Below are positions 9,748 to 19,428 of a stretch of DNA of 33,189 nt, piece after piece (the stretch's first letter is position 1; the number at the start of each line of letters is the position of its first letter). Origin of the DNA: Gammaproteobacteria bacterium (GTDB taxonomy: Bacteria > Pseudomonadota > Gammaproteobacteria > UBA9214); the NCBI GenBank assembly GCA_003230545.1, contig QIFB01000035.1:1-33189 (forward strand). The letters are read 5' to 3'. The notes beneath the pieces are model-generated. The model did not search any database and was not told where the DNA came from. It was given only the letters and a program-made list of their open reading frames with translations. A program made the position numbers and the translations under genes.

Positions 9748-10954
9748 CCCGGAACGGTCGGCCGGGACATTACCGGATGAACACGGGCATTTCGGGCCGT
9801 GGGGCGGGCGCTATGTCGCCGAAACCCTCATGTTGCCACTGGATGAGCTGACCGAAGCCTACAACCACTACATCAAGGACCCGGAATTCGTGGCCGAGCT
9901 GGATGCCGACCTTGCGGACTTCGTCGGCAGGCCGTCCCCCCTGTATTTCGCCGAGCGCTGGAGCACCAGACTGGGTGGTGCCCGGATCTATCTAAAGCGG
10001 GAGGACCTGAATCACACCGGTGCGCACAAGGTAAACAACACCGTCGGCCAGGCATTGCTGGCGCAGCGCATGGGGAAGACCCGGATCATCGCCGAAACCG
10101 GTGCCGGCCAGCATGGCGTTGCGACCGCCACCGTGGCAGCACGACTGGGCATGGAATGCGTTATCTACATGGGGTCCGAGGACATCAAGCGACAGGCCAT
10201 CAATGTCTATCGCATGCGCCTGCTGGGCGCCGATGTCATGGCGGTTGAATCGGGATCAAAGACCCTCAAGGATGCACTCAATGAAGCCATGCGTGACTGG
10301 GTCACCAACGTGGACAACACCTTCTACATCATCGGTACCGTCGCCGGGCCACACCCGTACCCCGCGATGGTGCGTGACTTCCAGACGGTGATCGGTCGCG
10401 AGGCCCGGGACCAGATACAGCAACAGGCGGGTCGGCTGCCCGATGCCCTGGTGGCCTGTGTCGGTGGTGGCTCGAATGCCATCGGGTTGTTTTACCCGTT
10501 CCTCGCAGACAGCGAGGTTGCCATGTTCGGTGTCGAGGCCGGTGGAGACGGACTGGAAACCGGTCGGCATGCCGCGCCACTGTGTGACGGCAAGGCCGGC
10601 GTATTGCACGGCAACCGCACCTACCTGATGGAAGATCCCGATGGCCAGATTATCGAGACCCATTCGGTATCCGCGGGGCTCGACTACCCGGGTGTCGGTC
10701 CGGAACATGCGTGGCTCAAGGATACCGGGCGAGTGACCTATGACTCGGTCACAGACAAGGAAGCGCTCACGGCGTTTCACGAGGTAACCTGCGTCGAGGG
10801 CATTATGCCGGCACTCGAGTCCAGCCATGCACTGTCCTACACGGCAAGAATTGCACCTGCTATGGACCGGGACCGCATTATCGTGGTGAACCTCTCGGGC
10901 CGGGGCGACAAGGACGTACATACCATCGCGGCCATGGAAGGAATCACCATATGA
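9725..10954 (+). CDS. trpB: Tryptophan synthase beta chain
   Basis: TrpB condenses indole with serine using pyridoxal phosphate. The start is a GTG at 9725, inside the end of trpF; a GGAG element lies about 10 nt upstream. No ATG follows before the conserved [14 protein letters not shown] region, which supports the GTG. The PLP lysine is Lys102 in HTGAHKVNN. The glycine-rich phosphate-binding loop [10 protein letters not shown] and the REDLNHTG motif are intact. The product is 409 residues, slightly longer than E. coli TrpB because of its N-terminal extension. It overlaps trpA by 4 nt (ATGA). Confidence 0.97.
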   Translation: MEPTQAIDPERSAGTLPDEHGHFGPWGGRYVAETLMLPLDELTEAYNHYIKDPEFVAELDADLADFVGRPSPLYFAERWSTRLGGARIYLKREDLNHTGAHKVNNTVGQALLAQRMGKTRIIAETGAGQHGVATATVAARLGMECVIYMGSEDIKRQAINVYRMRLLGADVMAVESGSKTLKDALNEAMRDWVTNVDNTFYIIGTVAGPHPYPAMVRDFQTVIGREARDQIQQQAGRLPDALVACVGGGSNAIGLFYPFLADSEVAMFGVEAGGDGLETGRHAAPLCDGKAGVLHGNRTYLMEDPDGQIIETHSVSAGLDYPGVGPEHAWLKDTGRVTYDSVTDKEALTAFHEVTCVEGIMPALESSHALSYTARIAPAMDRDRIIVVNLSGRGDKDVHTIAAMEGITI

Positions 10955-11769
10955 GCCGTATCGCAGGCTGTTTCAGCAAGCTGTCCGACCAGCAACGCAC
11001 CGCCCTGATCCCGTACGTCACCGCGGGCGACCCGCAACCGGGTGTGACCGTGCCCCTGATGCATGCGCTGGTACAGGCCGGTGCTGACCTGATTGAGGTC
11101 GGGGTACCGTTTTCAGATCCCATGGCAGACGGCCCGGTCATCCAGGCTGCCTGCGAGCGCGCCCTGGTGCACCACACCAGCCTGCACGACGTGCTGGAAA
11201 TGGTCCGGGAATTTCGCACTGAAGATACTGAAACCCCGGTCATCCTGATGGGTTACCTTAATCCTGTCGAGGTCTGGGGTTACGCGGAATTTGCCAGTGC
11301 CGCGGCCGCGGCCGGTGTGGATGGCGTGCTCACCGTGGACATGCCGCCGGAAGAAGCGGCGGAGCTGATCAGCGCATTCCGTGACCATGGCATCGATGCG
11401 ATTTTCCTGCTGGCACCGACCAGCAGCGAGGAACGCATGGATATCATCAACCGCTCCGCCAGCGGTTTTATCTACTATGTTTCGTTCAAGGGCGTGACCG
11501 GTGCCAACCGGCTGGACGTGGATGCCGTCTCCAGCAAGCTCATGGAAGTCAGAAAACATACCGATCTGCCGATCGGTGTGGGCTTCGGTATCCGGGACCC
11601 GGAGTCCGCAGCGAGTGTTGCCAGGATTGCCGATGCTGTAGTGGTCGGCAGTGCACTGGTCGGCAGGATTCCCGACCTTGCAGACCGGCCGGAAGCGATC
11701 CCTGCGGCACTCGCGGAAACCCTGTCAGGCATGCGCAGTGCGATTGACGCGGTAGCTGGCAGCCGTTAA
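10951..11769 (+). CDS. trpA: Tryptophan synthase alpha chain
   Basis: TrpA cleaves indole-3-glycerol phosphate to indole, which is channelled to TrpB. In the 272-residue barrel both catalytic acids are at their classical positions, Glu49 and Asp60, in [16 protein letters not shown]. The phosphate loop [12 protein letters not shown] is present. The start ATG overlaps the trpB stop. The placement of trpBA between trpF and accD differs from pseudomonads, where trpBA is elsewhere. Confidence 0.98.
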   Translation: MSRIAGCFSKLSDQQRTALIPYVTAGDPQPGVTVPLMHALVQAGADLIEVGVPFSDPMADGPVIQAACERALVHHTSLHDVLEMVREFRTEDTETPVILMGYLNPVEVWGYAEFASAAAAAGVDGVLTVDMPPEEAAELISAFRDHGIDAIFLLAPTSSEERMDIINRSASGFIYYVSFKGVTGANRLDVDAVSSKLMEVRKHTDLPIGVGFGIRDPESAASVARIADAVVVGSALVGRIPDLADRPEAIPAALAETLSGMRSAIDAVAGSR

Positions 11770-11809
11770 CAGCTGCCAACCACTCCAGACAACCATGTAC
11801 AATTGAGCT

Positions 11810-12685
11810 ATGAGCTGGTTCCGTAAATTAATGCCCTCCAAGATCCGCACGCCGGGCGGAAACAAGCGTTCCATTCCGGAGGGCCTGTGGATCAAGTGCA
11901 ACGGCTGCAGCGCTGTCCTGTACCGCTCCGAGCTCGAGCGCAACTGCGATGTATGCCCGAAGTGCAGTCACCATATGCGTATCGGCGCACGCCGGCGCCT
12001 GGAAATGTTTTTTGACGATGACAGCACCGAGGAGATTGGTGCCGGACTTGAGCCGGTCGATGTTCTCAAGTTCAGGGACAGCAAGAAATACCGGGACCGG
12101 CTGACGGCTGCACAGAAGGACACGGGTGAAACCGATGCACTGGTCGCCATGCGCGGCACGGTCAAGGACGTGCCGCTGGTCGCGGCCGCCTTCGAATTCA
12201 GGTTTATGGGTGGTTCCATGGGCGCTGTCGTCGGCGAACGATTTGTCCGTGCCATTAACATCTCCATTGAAGCCAGGATCCCGTATATCTGTTTCTCGGC
12301 CAGCGGCGGGGCGCGTATGCAGGAGGCCCTGTTTTCGCTGATGCAAATGGCCAAGACCAGTGCCGCACTGACGCGCCTGGCGGACGCCGGCATTCCCTAC
12401 ATCTCGGTACTCACCGATCCGACCATGGGTGGGGTGTCGGCCAGTTTCGCCATGCTGGGTGATATCAATATTGCTGAACCGAAAGCGCTGATCGGTTTTG
12501 CCGGGCCACGCGTAATCGAGCAGACCGTTCGCGAAACCCTGCCGGAAGGATTCCAGAGGAGCGAGTTTCTGCTGGATCACGGGGTCATCGACATGATTAT
12601 CGATCGTCGAGAAATGCGCGATAACATGCTGAGCTTGATAGGGATATTGACAGATAATTCTGCTTCCCCGGCCGCCGAAAAATAA
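11810..12685 (+). CDS. accD: Acetyl-CoA carboxylase carboxyltransferase beta subunit
   Basis: AccD, with AccA, transfers the carboxyl group from biotin to acetyl-CoA, the first step of fatty-acid synthesis. The 291-residue protein begins [12 protein letters not shown] and carries a four-cysteine zinc ribbon (Cys30, Cys33, Cys49, Cys52). The crotonase-type core motifs [15 protein letters not shown] and [16 protein letters not shown] follow. A TTGAG element lies just upstream of the ATG. It lies in the conserved accD-folC-SPOR-cvpA-purF order. Confidence 0.98.
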   Translation: MSWFRKLMPSKIRTPGGNKRSIPEGLWIKCNGCSAVLYRSELERNCDVCPKCSHHMRIGARRRLEMFFDDDSTEEIGAGLEPVDVLKFRDSKKYRDRLTAAQKDTGETDALVAMRGTVKDVPLVAAAFEFRFMGGSMGAVVGERFVRAINISIEARIPYICFSASGGARMQEALFSLMQMAKTSAALTRLADAGIPYISVLTDPTMGGVSASFAMLGDINIAEPKALIGFAGPRVIEQTVRETLPEGFQRSEFLLDHGVIDMIIDRREMRDNMLSLIGILTDNSASPAAEK

Positions 12686-12710
12686 GCCGAACCCGCAGTC
12701 CCTCCCGATC

Positions 12711-13976
12711 ATGCCGCGTTTCAACCGACTCGCTGAGTGGCTGCAATGGCAGGAATCCCTGCACCCCCGCAGCATCGACCTGGGCCTGGATCGGGTGGCC
12801 AGGGTCGCGCAGCGCATGGAACTGCGCCAGCCAGGTCCATTCACCATTACCGTCGCCGGGACCAATGGCAAGGGTTCCAGTATCGCAATGCTGGAAGCCA
12901 TGCTGTTGCGGGCGGGGTACAGTGTCTGTAGTTATACCTCACCACACCTGCTGCGTTACAACGAACGCATCAGGATTAACGGGACCGAGGTCAGCGATAC
13001 CGAATTGTGTAGCGCCTTCGATGCAGTGGATACCCGGCGCCATCAGGACTCACTCACCTGTTTCGAATTCGGCACACTGGCCGCACTCGGGATCATCCAG
13101 GACAGGGCGCCCGATATCCGCTTGCTCGAGGTTGGCCTGGGCGGGCGGCTGGATGCCGTGAATATCATCGACCCCGACATCGCACTGGTCACGGCCATTG
13201 GCATCGATCACGTTGTGTGGCTGGGGAACAGCCGTGCAGCGATCGCGCGGGAGAAGGCAGGTATTTTCCGCAGCAGCGTGCCGGCTGTCAGCAGCGACCC
13301 TGACCCGGTCGACAGCCTCGGTGAAGCTGCCAGGAAAACAGGCGCCCGCTGGTACGGGCTCAACGAGCAGTATCACTATGTGATCAACACCAAAGGCTGG
13401 AACTGGACCGGGCCGTGCACGCAACACGGTTCGTTACCCGTTCCTGTGCTGCCGGGTGACTACCAGTTCGACAATGCGGCCGGTGTGCTGATGGTGCTTG
13501 AACTCATCAGGGAACGCTACCCTGTTGACAGGGGCTCCATTGACAGCGGACTGCAGGAGGTACGACTGCCGGGCCGCTGCCAGTTCACGGGAGGAACCCC
13601 CGAAACAGTACTTGACGTTGCCCATAACCCCCAGGGTGCCCGGGGTCTTGCAGCAGTTCTGCGGAAACGTCCTGTTACCGGCAACACCTGGGTTGTGCTC
13701 GGCATGCTGGAGGACAAGGATGTTGCCGGATTCACAGAGTACCTGGCCCCGGTGGCGGACCACTGGTGCCTGGCAGGGCTGGAGGCCGAGCGCGGGCTGA
13801 CAGCTGCCGCGCTCGGGGCACGGGTGAGCGATGCAATCAATCCTGCGGTTATTGCGTGTTTTCCGGACGTCACTGCGGCACTCGGGCACGCAAGCCGTGC
13901 TGCCGGGACCGGTGACCGGGTCGTGGTCTGCGGTTCATTTCATACCGTGGCGGAAGCCATGGCGGGTACGGTATAG
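12711..13976 (+). CDS. folC: Bifunctional dihydrofolate synthase / folylpolyglutamate synthase
   Basis: FolC ligates glutamate to dihydropteroate and then to folates, using ATP. The 421-residue Mur-ligase-fold protein has the P-loop AGTNGKGSS at about residues 49-57. The SYTSPHLLRYNERIRING loop, GLGGRLDAVN and the carbamylated-lysine region (IAREKAGIFR) are present. The C-terminal domain carries LDVAHNPQGARGL. The start MPRFNRLAEWLQWQESLHP is standard for gammaproteobacterial FolC. The Shine-Dalgarno sequence is weak. Confidence 0.97.
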   Translation: MPRFNRLAEWLQWQESLHPRSIDLGLDRVARVAQRMELRQPGPFTITVAGTNGKGSSIAMLEAMLLRAGYSVCSYTSPHLLRYNERIRINGTEVSDTELCSAFDAVDTRRHQDSLTCFEFGTLAALGIIQDRAPDIRLLEVGLGGRLDAVNIIDPDIALVTAIGIDHVVWLGNSRAAIAREKAGIFRSSVPAVSSDPDPVDSLGEAARKTGARWYGLNEQYHYVINTKGWNWTGPCTQHGSLPVPVLPGDYQFDNAAGVLMVLELIRERYPVDRGSIDSGLQEVRLPGRCQFTGGTPETVLDVAHNPQGARGLAAVLRKRPVTGNTWVVLGMLEDKDVAGFTEYLAPVADHWCLAGLEAERGLTAAALGARVSDAINPAVIACFPDVTAALGHASRAAGTGDRVVVCGSFHTVAEAMAGTV

Positions 13977-14024
13977 TCTCGCCTGCAAATCGCCGACGCG
14001 GCACCAGCATCTCAACAAGGGACC

Positions 14025-14600
14025 ATGATGGATCAAAGACTCAAACAACGACTGGTTGGGGCGATTGTCCTGATATCTCTGGCAGTCATTTTTATACCGG
14101 TCATCCTTGAGGGCCCTGATGATGACTGGACACCACGTGTCCAGGAAATTCCGGTACCCCCGCAGATTGAATACCAGGCCGAAGTAGACCTGCCGGTTCC
14201 GGCCGAATCGCCGGCACCCGTTCCGAAGGTAACCACACCGGCAGAACTTCCGGTCACCGAGGCACCAGCCGCTGATGTCACGCCTCCACCGGCAGCGGAA
14301 CCGGTCCCGGCCAAGGCAAAGCCGGTAGCGGAGAAACCGGCTCCCAAACCGGAAGTCCGGGCTGGGTCATGGGTCATTCAGGTCGGCAGTTTCTCCCAGC
14401 AACTGAACGCCAGTGGGTTGCGTGACCGGCTGCAGAAGACCGGCTACAACAGTCGCCTGCAGGAAATCGACGCGGGAAAGGGCAAGGCCTGGCGGGTCCT
14501 GGTCGGACCCTTCGACACGCGGGTCGCAGCAGAGCAGCAGCGTGACCGGATCACCGGCCAGCACCACATGAAAGGGATTGTTACCCGGTTCAAGGAATAA
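14025..14600 (+). CDS. dedD: SPOR-domain cell-division protein, DedD-like
   Basis: This is a 190-residue bitopic membrane protein. It has a short cytoplasmic N-terminus (MMDQRLKQRLVG), one transmembrane helix (AIVLISLAVIFIPVIL), a periplasmic linker rich in Pro, Ala, Val and Glu, and a C-terminal SPOR domain at about residues 115-190 (SWVIQVGSFSQQLNASGLRDRL to ITGQHHMKG). SPOR domains bind denuded glycan at the division septum, and DedD helps septal constriction. AAGGGA precedes the tandem ATGATG; the second ATG (14028) is equally possible. Its place between folC and cvpA matches dedD in E. coli. Confidence 0.88.
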   Translation: MMDQRLKQRLVGAIVLISLAVIFIPVILEGPDDDWTPRVQEIPVPPQIEYQAEVDLPVPAESPAPVPKVTTPAELPVTEAPAADVTPPPAAEPVPAKAKPVAEKPAPKPEVRAGSWVIQVGSFSQQLNASGLRDRLQKTGYNSRLQEIDAGKGKAWRVLVGPFDTRVAAEQQRDRITGQHHMKGIVTRFKE

Positions 14601-14728
14601 CCCGTGAGCCTGCCCCGGATTTCAATGGCAGGGGAAACACCGTATCTGCTAGAATATTCCTGACGTTGAAATTTATTTAAAGTCAACGGGCTGTAGAACC
14701 CCGGCCCGCCAACGAGGAAGACGTATCA

Positions 14729-15220
14729 ATGGTCTGGATCGATATTGCAATCATTGCGCTGGTAGTTCTGTCAGCCGTGTTAAGCCTGTTCCGCGGTTTC
14801 GTCAAGGAAGCACTGGCGCTGGCTTCCTGGCTGGTGGCACTCTGGGTCACGATGATCTTTTACGAAGACCTCGCGGTCGTCCTGTCAGAGTGGATTGCCG
14901 AACCTTCTATCCGGAATATCGCGGCCTTCAGCATCCTCTTTATCGGTATCCTGTTAATCGGTGCACTGATTAACTACCTTGCCAGCAAGCTCGTTGTGAA
15001 AACCGGTCTGGCAATGACAGACCGTATGCTCGGTGTGGTCTTCGGGGTCGCCCGTGGCGTTGTCATCGTGGCCATCCTGGTATTGTTTGCAGGACTCACA
15101 CCCTTGCCACAGGATTCCTGGTGGCAGAGTTCACAGTTGATCGGCTACTTCCAGGACTTCGCCCTGTGGATGCGTGAGTATCTGCCCACGGACATCTCCG
15201 AGAATATTACCTACGTATAG
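14729..15220 (+). CDS. cvpA: CvpA family membrane protein
   Basis: CvpA is an inner-membrane protein needed for colicin V production in E. coli and linked to envelope homeostasis; its molecular function is unsettled. The 163-residue product has four hydrophobic segments: [53 protein letters not shown] and [12 protein letters not shown]. It also has the conserved RGFVKEAL and RGVV elements. GAGGAAG lies upstream of the ATG. The 128-nt gap before it contains a small inverted repeat (CGTTGA...TCAACG) and a possible -10 (TAGAAT), so an internal promoter is possible. purF follows by 25 nt. Confidence 0.93.
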   Translation: MVWIDIAIIALVVLSAVLSLFRGFVKEALALASWLVALWVTMIFYEDLAVVLSEWIAEPSIRNIAAFSILFIGILLIGALINYLASKLVVKTGLAMTDRMLGVVFGVARGVVIVAILVLFAGLTPLPQDSWWQSSQLIGYFQDFALWMREYLPTDISENITYV

Positions 15221-15245
15221 GTTCAGGATATCTGACAACCGGATT

Positions 15246-16757
15246 ATGTGTGGCATTATCGGCATTGTGGCCAACGGGCCAGCCAACCAGGCGATCTATG
15301 ACGGCCTGACGGTATTGCAGCACCGCGGCCAGGATGCAGCAGGCATCATGACCTGCGATGGCAGTCATCTGCACCTGCGCAAGAGCAACGGCCTGGTGCG
15401 TGATACCTTCCACACACGGCACATGCTGCGCCTGCTTGGCAGTATGGGTATCGGTCATGTGCGCTATCCAACCGCAGGCTGCGAGAGCTCGGCCGAGGCA
15501 CAGCCGTTCTACGTAAATTCTCCCTACGGAATCAGCCTTGCACACAACGGCAACCTGACCAATGCAAATACCCTGAAGCAGGAACTGTTCCAGGAAGACC
15601 TGCGCCAGATCAACACGGAATCCGATTCCGAAATCCTGCTCAACGTATTTGCCCACGAGCTGCAGCGACAGGGCAAGTTACGCATGGAAGTCAGTGATGT
15701 CTTCAGTGCCGTTACCGGGGTACACCGACGCTGCGAGGGCGCCTATGCCGCGATTGCCATGATTACCGGGTACGGTATTCTGGGCTTCCGCGATCCCTGC
15801 GGCATTCGCCCGGTCGTTTATGGAAAACGTGAAACGCCCGCTGGTACGGATTACATCATTGCTTCCGAAAGTGTTGCACTGGATGTGCTGGGCTTCGAGC
15901 TGATAAGGGACATCGCACCGGGTGAAGCCGTTTTCATCGGGCTTGACGGCCAGGTGCATACCCGGCAATGCGCCGCCAAGGTAATACATTCACCCTGTAT
16001 CTTTGAATTTGTCTATCTCGCCAGACCGGACTCGATCATTGACAATATCTCGGTCTACAAGGCACGCCTGCGCATGGGCGACCGCCTGGCGGAGAAAATA
16101 CGCAGGGTGCGCCCTGATCACGATTTCGACGTCGTGATCCCGATACCGGATACCAGTCGCACCTCCGCGCTGCAGCTGGCCTACAGGCTGGGCCTGAAAT
16201 ACCGGGAAGGTTTCATGAAGAACCGCTACATCGGCAGGACCTTTATCATGCCGGGCCAGCAACAGCGCAAGAAATCCGTACGCCAGAAGCTCAACGCCAT
16301 TGACCTCGAATTCAGCGGCAAGAACGTCCTGCTGGTAGACGACTCTATCGTGCGTGGCACCACTTCATCCCAGATCATCCAGATGGCACGCGATGCGGGC
16401 GCAAACAAGGTCTACTTCGCCTCGGCGGCACCCCCGGTACGGTTTCCGAACGTCTATGGAATCGACATGCCCGCCGTGGATGAACTGATTGCACACGGCC
16501 GCACCGAGGAGGAAGTGCAACAGGAGATCGGTGCGGACTGGCTTGTTTACCAGGATCTCGATGACCTGATTGAAGCAGTCAGCAAGGGGAATCCGGATAT
16601 CGAACGGTTTGACAGCTCGGTATTTACCGGTGAGTACATCACCGGCAATGTTGGATCTGATTACCTGAACGGCCTGCGGGCAGCTCGCAATGATTCAGCC
16701 AAGAGCGACCGGCGCAGCAGCGATGACGAGGCCATTGACCTGCACAACACGGCGTAA
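15246..16757 (+). CDS. purF: Amidophosphoribosyltransferase
   Basis: PurF makes 5-phosphoribosylamine from PRPP and glutamine, the committed step of purine synthesis. The start is set at 15246 because processing must expose Cys2 (MCGIIGIV) as the catalytic N-terminal nucleophile; longer frames would bury it. The product is 503 residues, like E. coli PurF, with no clostridial/Bacillus-type propeptide. The glutaminase motifs [18 protein letters not shown] and HNGNLTN are intact. So is the PRPP-binding loop [14 protein letters not shown]. The final ~35 residues are charged and poorly conserved in appearance. It ends the long leu-trp-acc-pur block. Confidence 0.98.
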   Translation: MCGIIGIVANGPANQAIYDGLTVLQHRGQDAAGIMTCDGSHLHLRKSNGLVRDTFHTRHMLRLLGSMGIGHVRYPTAGCESSAEAQPFYVNSPYGISLAHNGNLTNANTLKQELFQEDLRQINTESDSEILLNVFAHELQRQGKLRMEVSDVFSAVTGVHRRCEGAYAAIAMITGYGILGFRDPCGIRPVVYGKRETPAGTDYIIASESVALDVLGFELIRDIAPGEAVFIGLDGQVHTRQCAAKVIHSPCIFEFVYLARPDSIIDNISVYKARLRMGDRLAEKIRRVRPDHDFDVVIPIPDTSRTSALQLAYRLGLKYREGFMKNRYIGRTFIMPGQQQRKKSVRQKLNAIDLEFSGKNVLLVDDSIVRGTTSSQIIQMARDAGANKVYFASAAPPVRFPNVYGIDMPAVDELIAHGRTEEEVQQEIGADWLVYQDLDDLIEAVSKGNPDIERFDSSVFTGEYITGNVGSDYLNGLRAARNDSAKSDRRSSDDEAIDLHNTA

Positions 16758-16770
16758 GCCAGCGCCTGTA

Positions 16771-16799
16771 TTGACAGACTTGACGGCCTGAACTAGTCT
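16771..16799 (+). promoter_or_regulatory. sigma70-type promoter for metZ
   Basis: A perfect -35 TTGACA (16771-16776) is followed by a 17-bp spacer and TAGTCT (16794-16799) as the -10. Transcription would begin near 16806, immediately before the riboswitch. This placement makes the purF-metZ gap a self-contained regulatory region. Confidence 0.7.
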
Positions 16800-16805
16800 G
16801 GCCGG

Positions 16806-16860
16806 ATATGCGCCGATTTGATTTTAGCTTGCGGGCGCCCTACAAATACAGCTAAGCGAC
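16806..16860 (+). promoter_or_regulatory. SAM-II riboswitch
   Basis: The segment matches the SAM-II (metA motif) H-type pseudoknot. P1 pairs GCGCC (16810-16814) with GGCGC (16834-16838). The first loop carries the conserved GATTTGA. The pseudoknot helix pairs TTAGCT (16824-16829) with AGCTAA (16850-16855). The conserved TACAAATACAGCTAA stretch precedes the 3' strand. SAM-II aptamers bind S-adenosylmethionine and shut down methionine-synthesis genes. The position, between a promoter and metZ, fits this role. Most known examples are alphaproteobacterial. The assignment is from memory of the consensus and the base pairing. Confidence 0.85.
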
Positions 16861-16863
16861 GGC

Positions 16864-16897
16864 ACCTGCTTTCGCCTGGCTGAGAGCGGGTTTTTTT
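16864..16897 (+). terminator. Terminator-like hairpin in the metZ leader
   Basis: ACCTGCT (16864-16870) pairs with AGCGGGT (16885-16891), seven pairs including one G-U, followed by a run of seven T. It sits just downstream of the SAM-II aptamer and 35 nt before metZ. It could be the expression platform, with premature termination when SAM is bound. Alternatively, it ends the purF transcript. Confidence 0.6.
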
Positions 16898-16931
16898 ATG
16901 CCCTGTTTTTTTCACCCTCTGGAGAAGACCG

Positions 16932-18125
16932 ATGGCAGACACGCACGATGGTCCGGATTTCGAGACACTCGCAATCCGTGCCGGCCAGTCAAGGACCGGC
17001 GAGGGGGAGCACGCCGAACCGATCTTCCCGACATCCAGCTATGTCTTCGAGAGCGCGGCGGCGGCCGCAGCCCGTTTTTCCGGGGATGAGCCGGGTAATA
17101 TCTATTCACGGTTTACCAATCCGACCGTACGCACCTTTGAACAACGACTGGCCGCCCTCGAAGGCGGGGAGTGCTGCGTCGCCACGTCATCCGGTATGGC
17201 TGCGATCCTGTCAACCTGCGCAGGGCTGCTCAAGGCCGGTGACCACGTGGTATGTTCACGCAGTGTGTTCGGGACCACCACGGTACTGTTCTCGACCTAC
17301 CTCGCCAGGTTCGGCATCGGGACGACCTTTGTGCCACTCGCAGACCTCGATGCCTGGGAACAGGCCATCCGGCCGGAAACGCAATTACTGTTCCTGGAAA
17401 CACCGTCCAACCCCCTGACCGAACTGGTCGATATCCGGGCACTGGCCGCGCTGGCAAAGGCGCACGACGGTATTCTCGCGGTGGATAATGTCTTATGCAC
17501 GCCCGCCCTCCAGAGGCCACTCGAACTGGGCGCGGATATCGTCATCCACTCGGCCACCAAGTACATCGACGGCCAGGGCCGCTGCGTCGGCGGGGCCGTC
17601 GTCGGGGATGCGGAGCGCGTCGGCAAGGAGATCTATGGTTTCCTGCGCACTGCAGGTCCGACCATGAGTCCCTTTAATGCCTGGGTCTTTCTCAAGGGGC
17701 TCGAAACCCTGGCGCTGCGCATGCGCGCGCACTGCGACCATGCGCTCGAGATTGCCCGCTGGCTGGAACAACAGCCACAGGTTGCACGCGTGTTTTACCC
17801 CGGACTTGAATCGCATCCCCAGCATGCACTGGCCGGCAGCCAGCAGCAGGGCTACGGGGGCATCGTGTCCTTCGAGGTTGCCGGTGGCAAGGACCCGGCC
17901 TGGTCATTGATTGACGCGATGCGGGTGTTTTCCATTACGGCAAACCTGGGCGATACCAAGAGCACCATCACACATCCGGCGACGACGACGCACGGCCGCC
18001 TGACTCCGGAACAGCGCACCGATACCGGAATTTCCGATGGCCTGGTCCGCCTGGCCGTGGGACTCGAATCCGTGAACGACCTGAGGTCTGATCTTGAGCG
18101 GGGACTCGCAGCCGCCAGTCGCTGA
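16932..18125 (+). CDS. metZ: O-succinylhomoserine sulfhydrylase
   Basis: MetZ makes homocysteine directly from O-succinylhomoserine and sulfide, with pyridoxal phosphate. The 397-residue protein belongs to the Cys/Met metabolism PLP family. Visible motifs are SNPxxE-like ETPSNPLTELVD, the PLP lysine Lys210 in SATKYIDGQGR, and NLGDTKSTITHPATTTHGRL near the C-terminus. The opening (ETLAIRAGQSRTGEGEHAEPIF) is typical of the MetZ subgroup, but the substrate (succinyl versus acetyl) is inferred from similarity and gene order after purF. A TGGAG element precedes the ATG. Upstream sits a SAM-II riboswitch, so expression should fall when SAM is plentiful. Confidence 0.93.
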   Translation: MADTHDGPDFETLAIRAGQSRTGEGEHAEPIFPTSSYVFESAAAAAARFSGDEPGNIYSRFTNPTVRTFEQRLAALEGGECCVATSSGMAAILSTCAGLLKAGDHVVCSRSVFGTTTVLFSTYLARFGIGTTFVPLADLDAWEQAIRPETQLLFLETPSNPLTELVDIRALAALAKAHDGILAVDNVLCTPALQRPLELGADIVIHSATKYIDGQGRCVGGAVVGDAERVGKEIYGFLRTAGPTMSPFNAWVFLKGLETLALRMRAHCDHALEIARWLEQQPQVARVFYPGLESHPQHALAGSQQQGYGGIVSFEVAGGKDPAWSLIDAMRVFSITANLGDTKSTITHPATTTHGRLTPEQRTDTGISDGLVRLAVGLESVNDLRSDLERGLAAASR

Positions 18126-19383
18126 CATCCGTGCAGACCTGCTGGCCATCTATCAGGCCGGCCTGGAGGCGGTCGACGGTCACGACACTGTCAGCCGTTA
18201 CCTGAATCACAACCGGCCGTCAGGACCAGTCGCGGTCGTGGCAATTGGCAAGGCCGCCAGCGCCATGGTCACTGGTGCCAGCGAGGCACTGGGTGAACAG
18301 CTCGGAAAGGGGCTGGTGATCACGAAGACCGGTCACCTGGACCTGGCATTGCAGACGGATCCACGGTTTGTCTGCAGGGAGACGGGGCACCCGGTCCCGG
18401 ATGCCGCCAGCCTGGCGGCCGGACAGATCCTGCTCCGGTTTTTGCAAGCGCTCCCGGAGGGAGTGGAATTACTGGTACTGCTCTCGGGCGGCACCTCGAG
18501 CCTGGTCGAGGTACTCCCGGAGGCGGTCGATCTGGAGCAGCTACAGGCACTGAACCGCTGGTTACTGGCAAGTGGCCTGCCGGTACAGGCCATCAACCGG
18601 GTCCGCAGCGCGGTTTCGTGTATTAAGGGCGGCCGGCTGGCGCAGTGGCTGGATTCCCGGCCGGCAACCGTTTTACTGGTGTCCGATGTCGCCGGCGATG
18701 ACCTGGCTGCCATCGGCTCCGGCCTGCTGTACGCGGCACCCGCCGGGCCACCGGACACCAGCCAGCTACCGGGCTGGGTGGTTACCATGATCAAGGCGTG
18801 TCACAACGAACCGGCGCCTGTCAGCAACGCGCCCGGCATTGAGCACCACGTGGTGGCCCGGCTGGAGGATGCACTTGCTGCTGCCCGCCGGCATGCCCGG
18901 TCAATCGGGTACCCTGCCAGCGTGGTAACTGCGGAGCTGAGCGGGGATGCACTGCAGGCCGGGCAGGAGATCGTCGCTACACTGGCTGACAAGCCAGCCG
19001 GGGTCTGGCTCTGGGGTGGCGAGACGACGGTCGAGCTGCCACCAGTGGCCGGGCAGGGCGGGCGCTGCCAAAGCCTGGCACTGTCCGCGGCCTGCGTCCT
19101 GGCCGGGCAGGAGCATCTCCTGTTGCTGGCCGCCGGGACGGACGGGTCTGACGGGCCCGGTACCGCGGCAGGCGCCCTGGTGGACGGCGAAACCCTGGCA
19201 CGCGGGACGGCAAGCGGTCTCGATGCAGCGCATTGTCTGCAGCAGGCGGATGCCGGCAGCTTTCTGGAAGCGAGTGGCGACCTGGTAATCACCGGGCCAA
19301 CCGGCACCAACGTCACGGACCTGGTGATTGCCATCAAGACCGCATCAGCAGATGGCTTGCATTACCTGGGAAACTTTGATTAA
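18094..19383 (+). CDS. Glycerate 2-kinase (DUF4147/MOFRL family)
   Basis: This family phosphorylates D-glycerate to 2-phosphoglycerate. Older annotations call members putative hydroxypyruvate reductase (TtuD). The 429-residue protein has the N-terminal DUF4147 features VVAIGKAASAM, LLSGGTSSLVEVLPE and NRVRSAVSCIKGGRLAQ. VSDVAGDDLAAIGSG and the C-terminal MOFRL segment (GGETTVELP...GRCQSLALSAA, AGTDGSDGPGTAAGALVD) follow. The start appears to be TTG at 18094, with GAGG about eight nt upstream; no in-frame ATG or GTG precedes the conserved DIRADLLAIYQAGL region. It overlaps metZ by 32 nt, so it is probably translationally coupled and under the same riboswitch. The metabolic link to methionine is unclear. 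Confidence 0.88.
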   Translation: MSGDSQPPVADIRADLLAIYQAGLEAVDGHDTVSRYLNHNRPSGPVAVVAIGKAASAMVTGASEALGEQLGKGLVITKTGHLDLALQTDPRFVCRETGHPVPDAASLAAGQILLRFLQALPEGVELLVLLSGGTSSLVEVLPEAVDLEQLQALNRWLLASGLPVQAINRVRSAVSCIKGGRLAQWLDSRPATVLLVSDVAGDDLAAIGSGLLYAAPAGPPDTSQLPGWVVTMIKACHNEPAPVSNAPGIEHHVVARLEDALAAARRHARSIGYPASVVTAELSGDALQAGQEIVATLADKPAGVWLWGGETTVELPPVAGQGGRCQSLALSAACVLAGQEHLLLLAAGTDGSDGPGTAAGALVDGETLARGTASGLDAAHCLQQADAGSFLEASGDLVITGPTGTNVTDLVIAIKTASADGLHYLGNFD

Positions 19384-19428
19384 TTGAAGCGCCCCCGTCA
19401 TTCGAGCACAGCGAAGCAATCTCACGCC

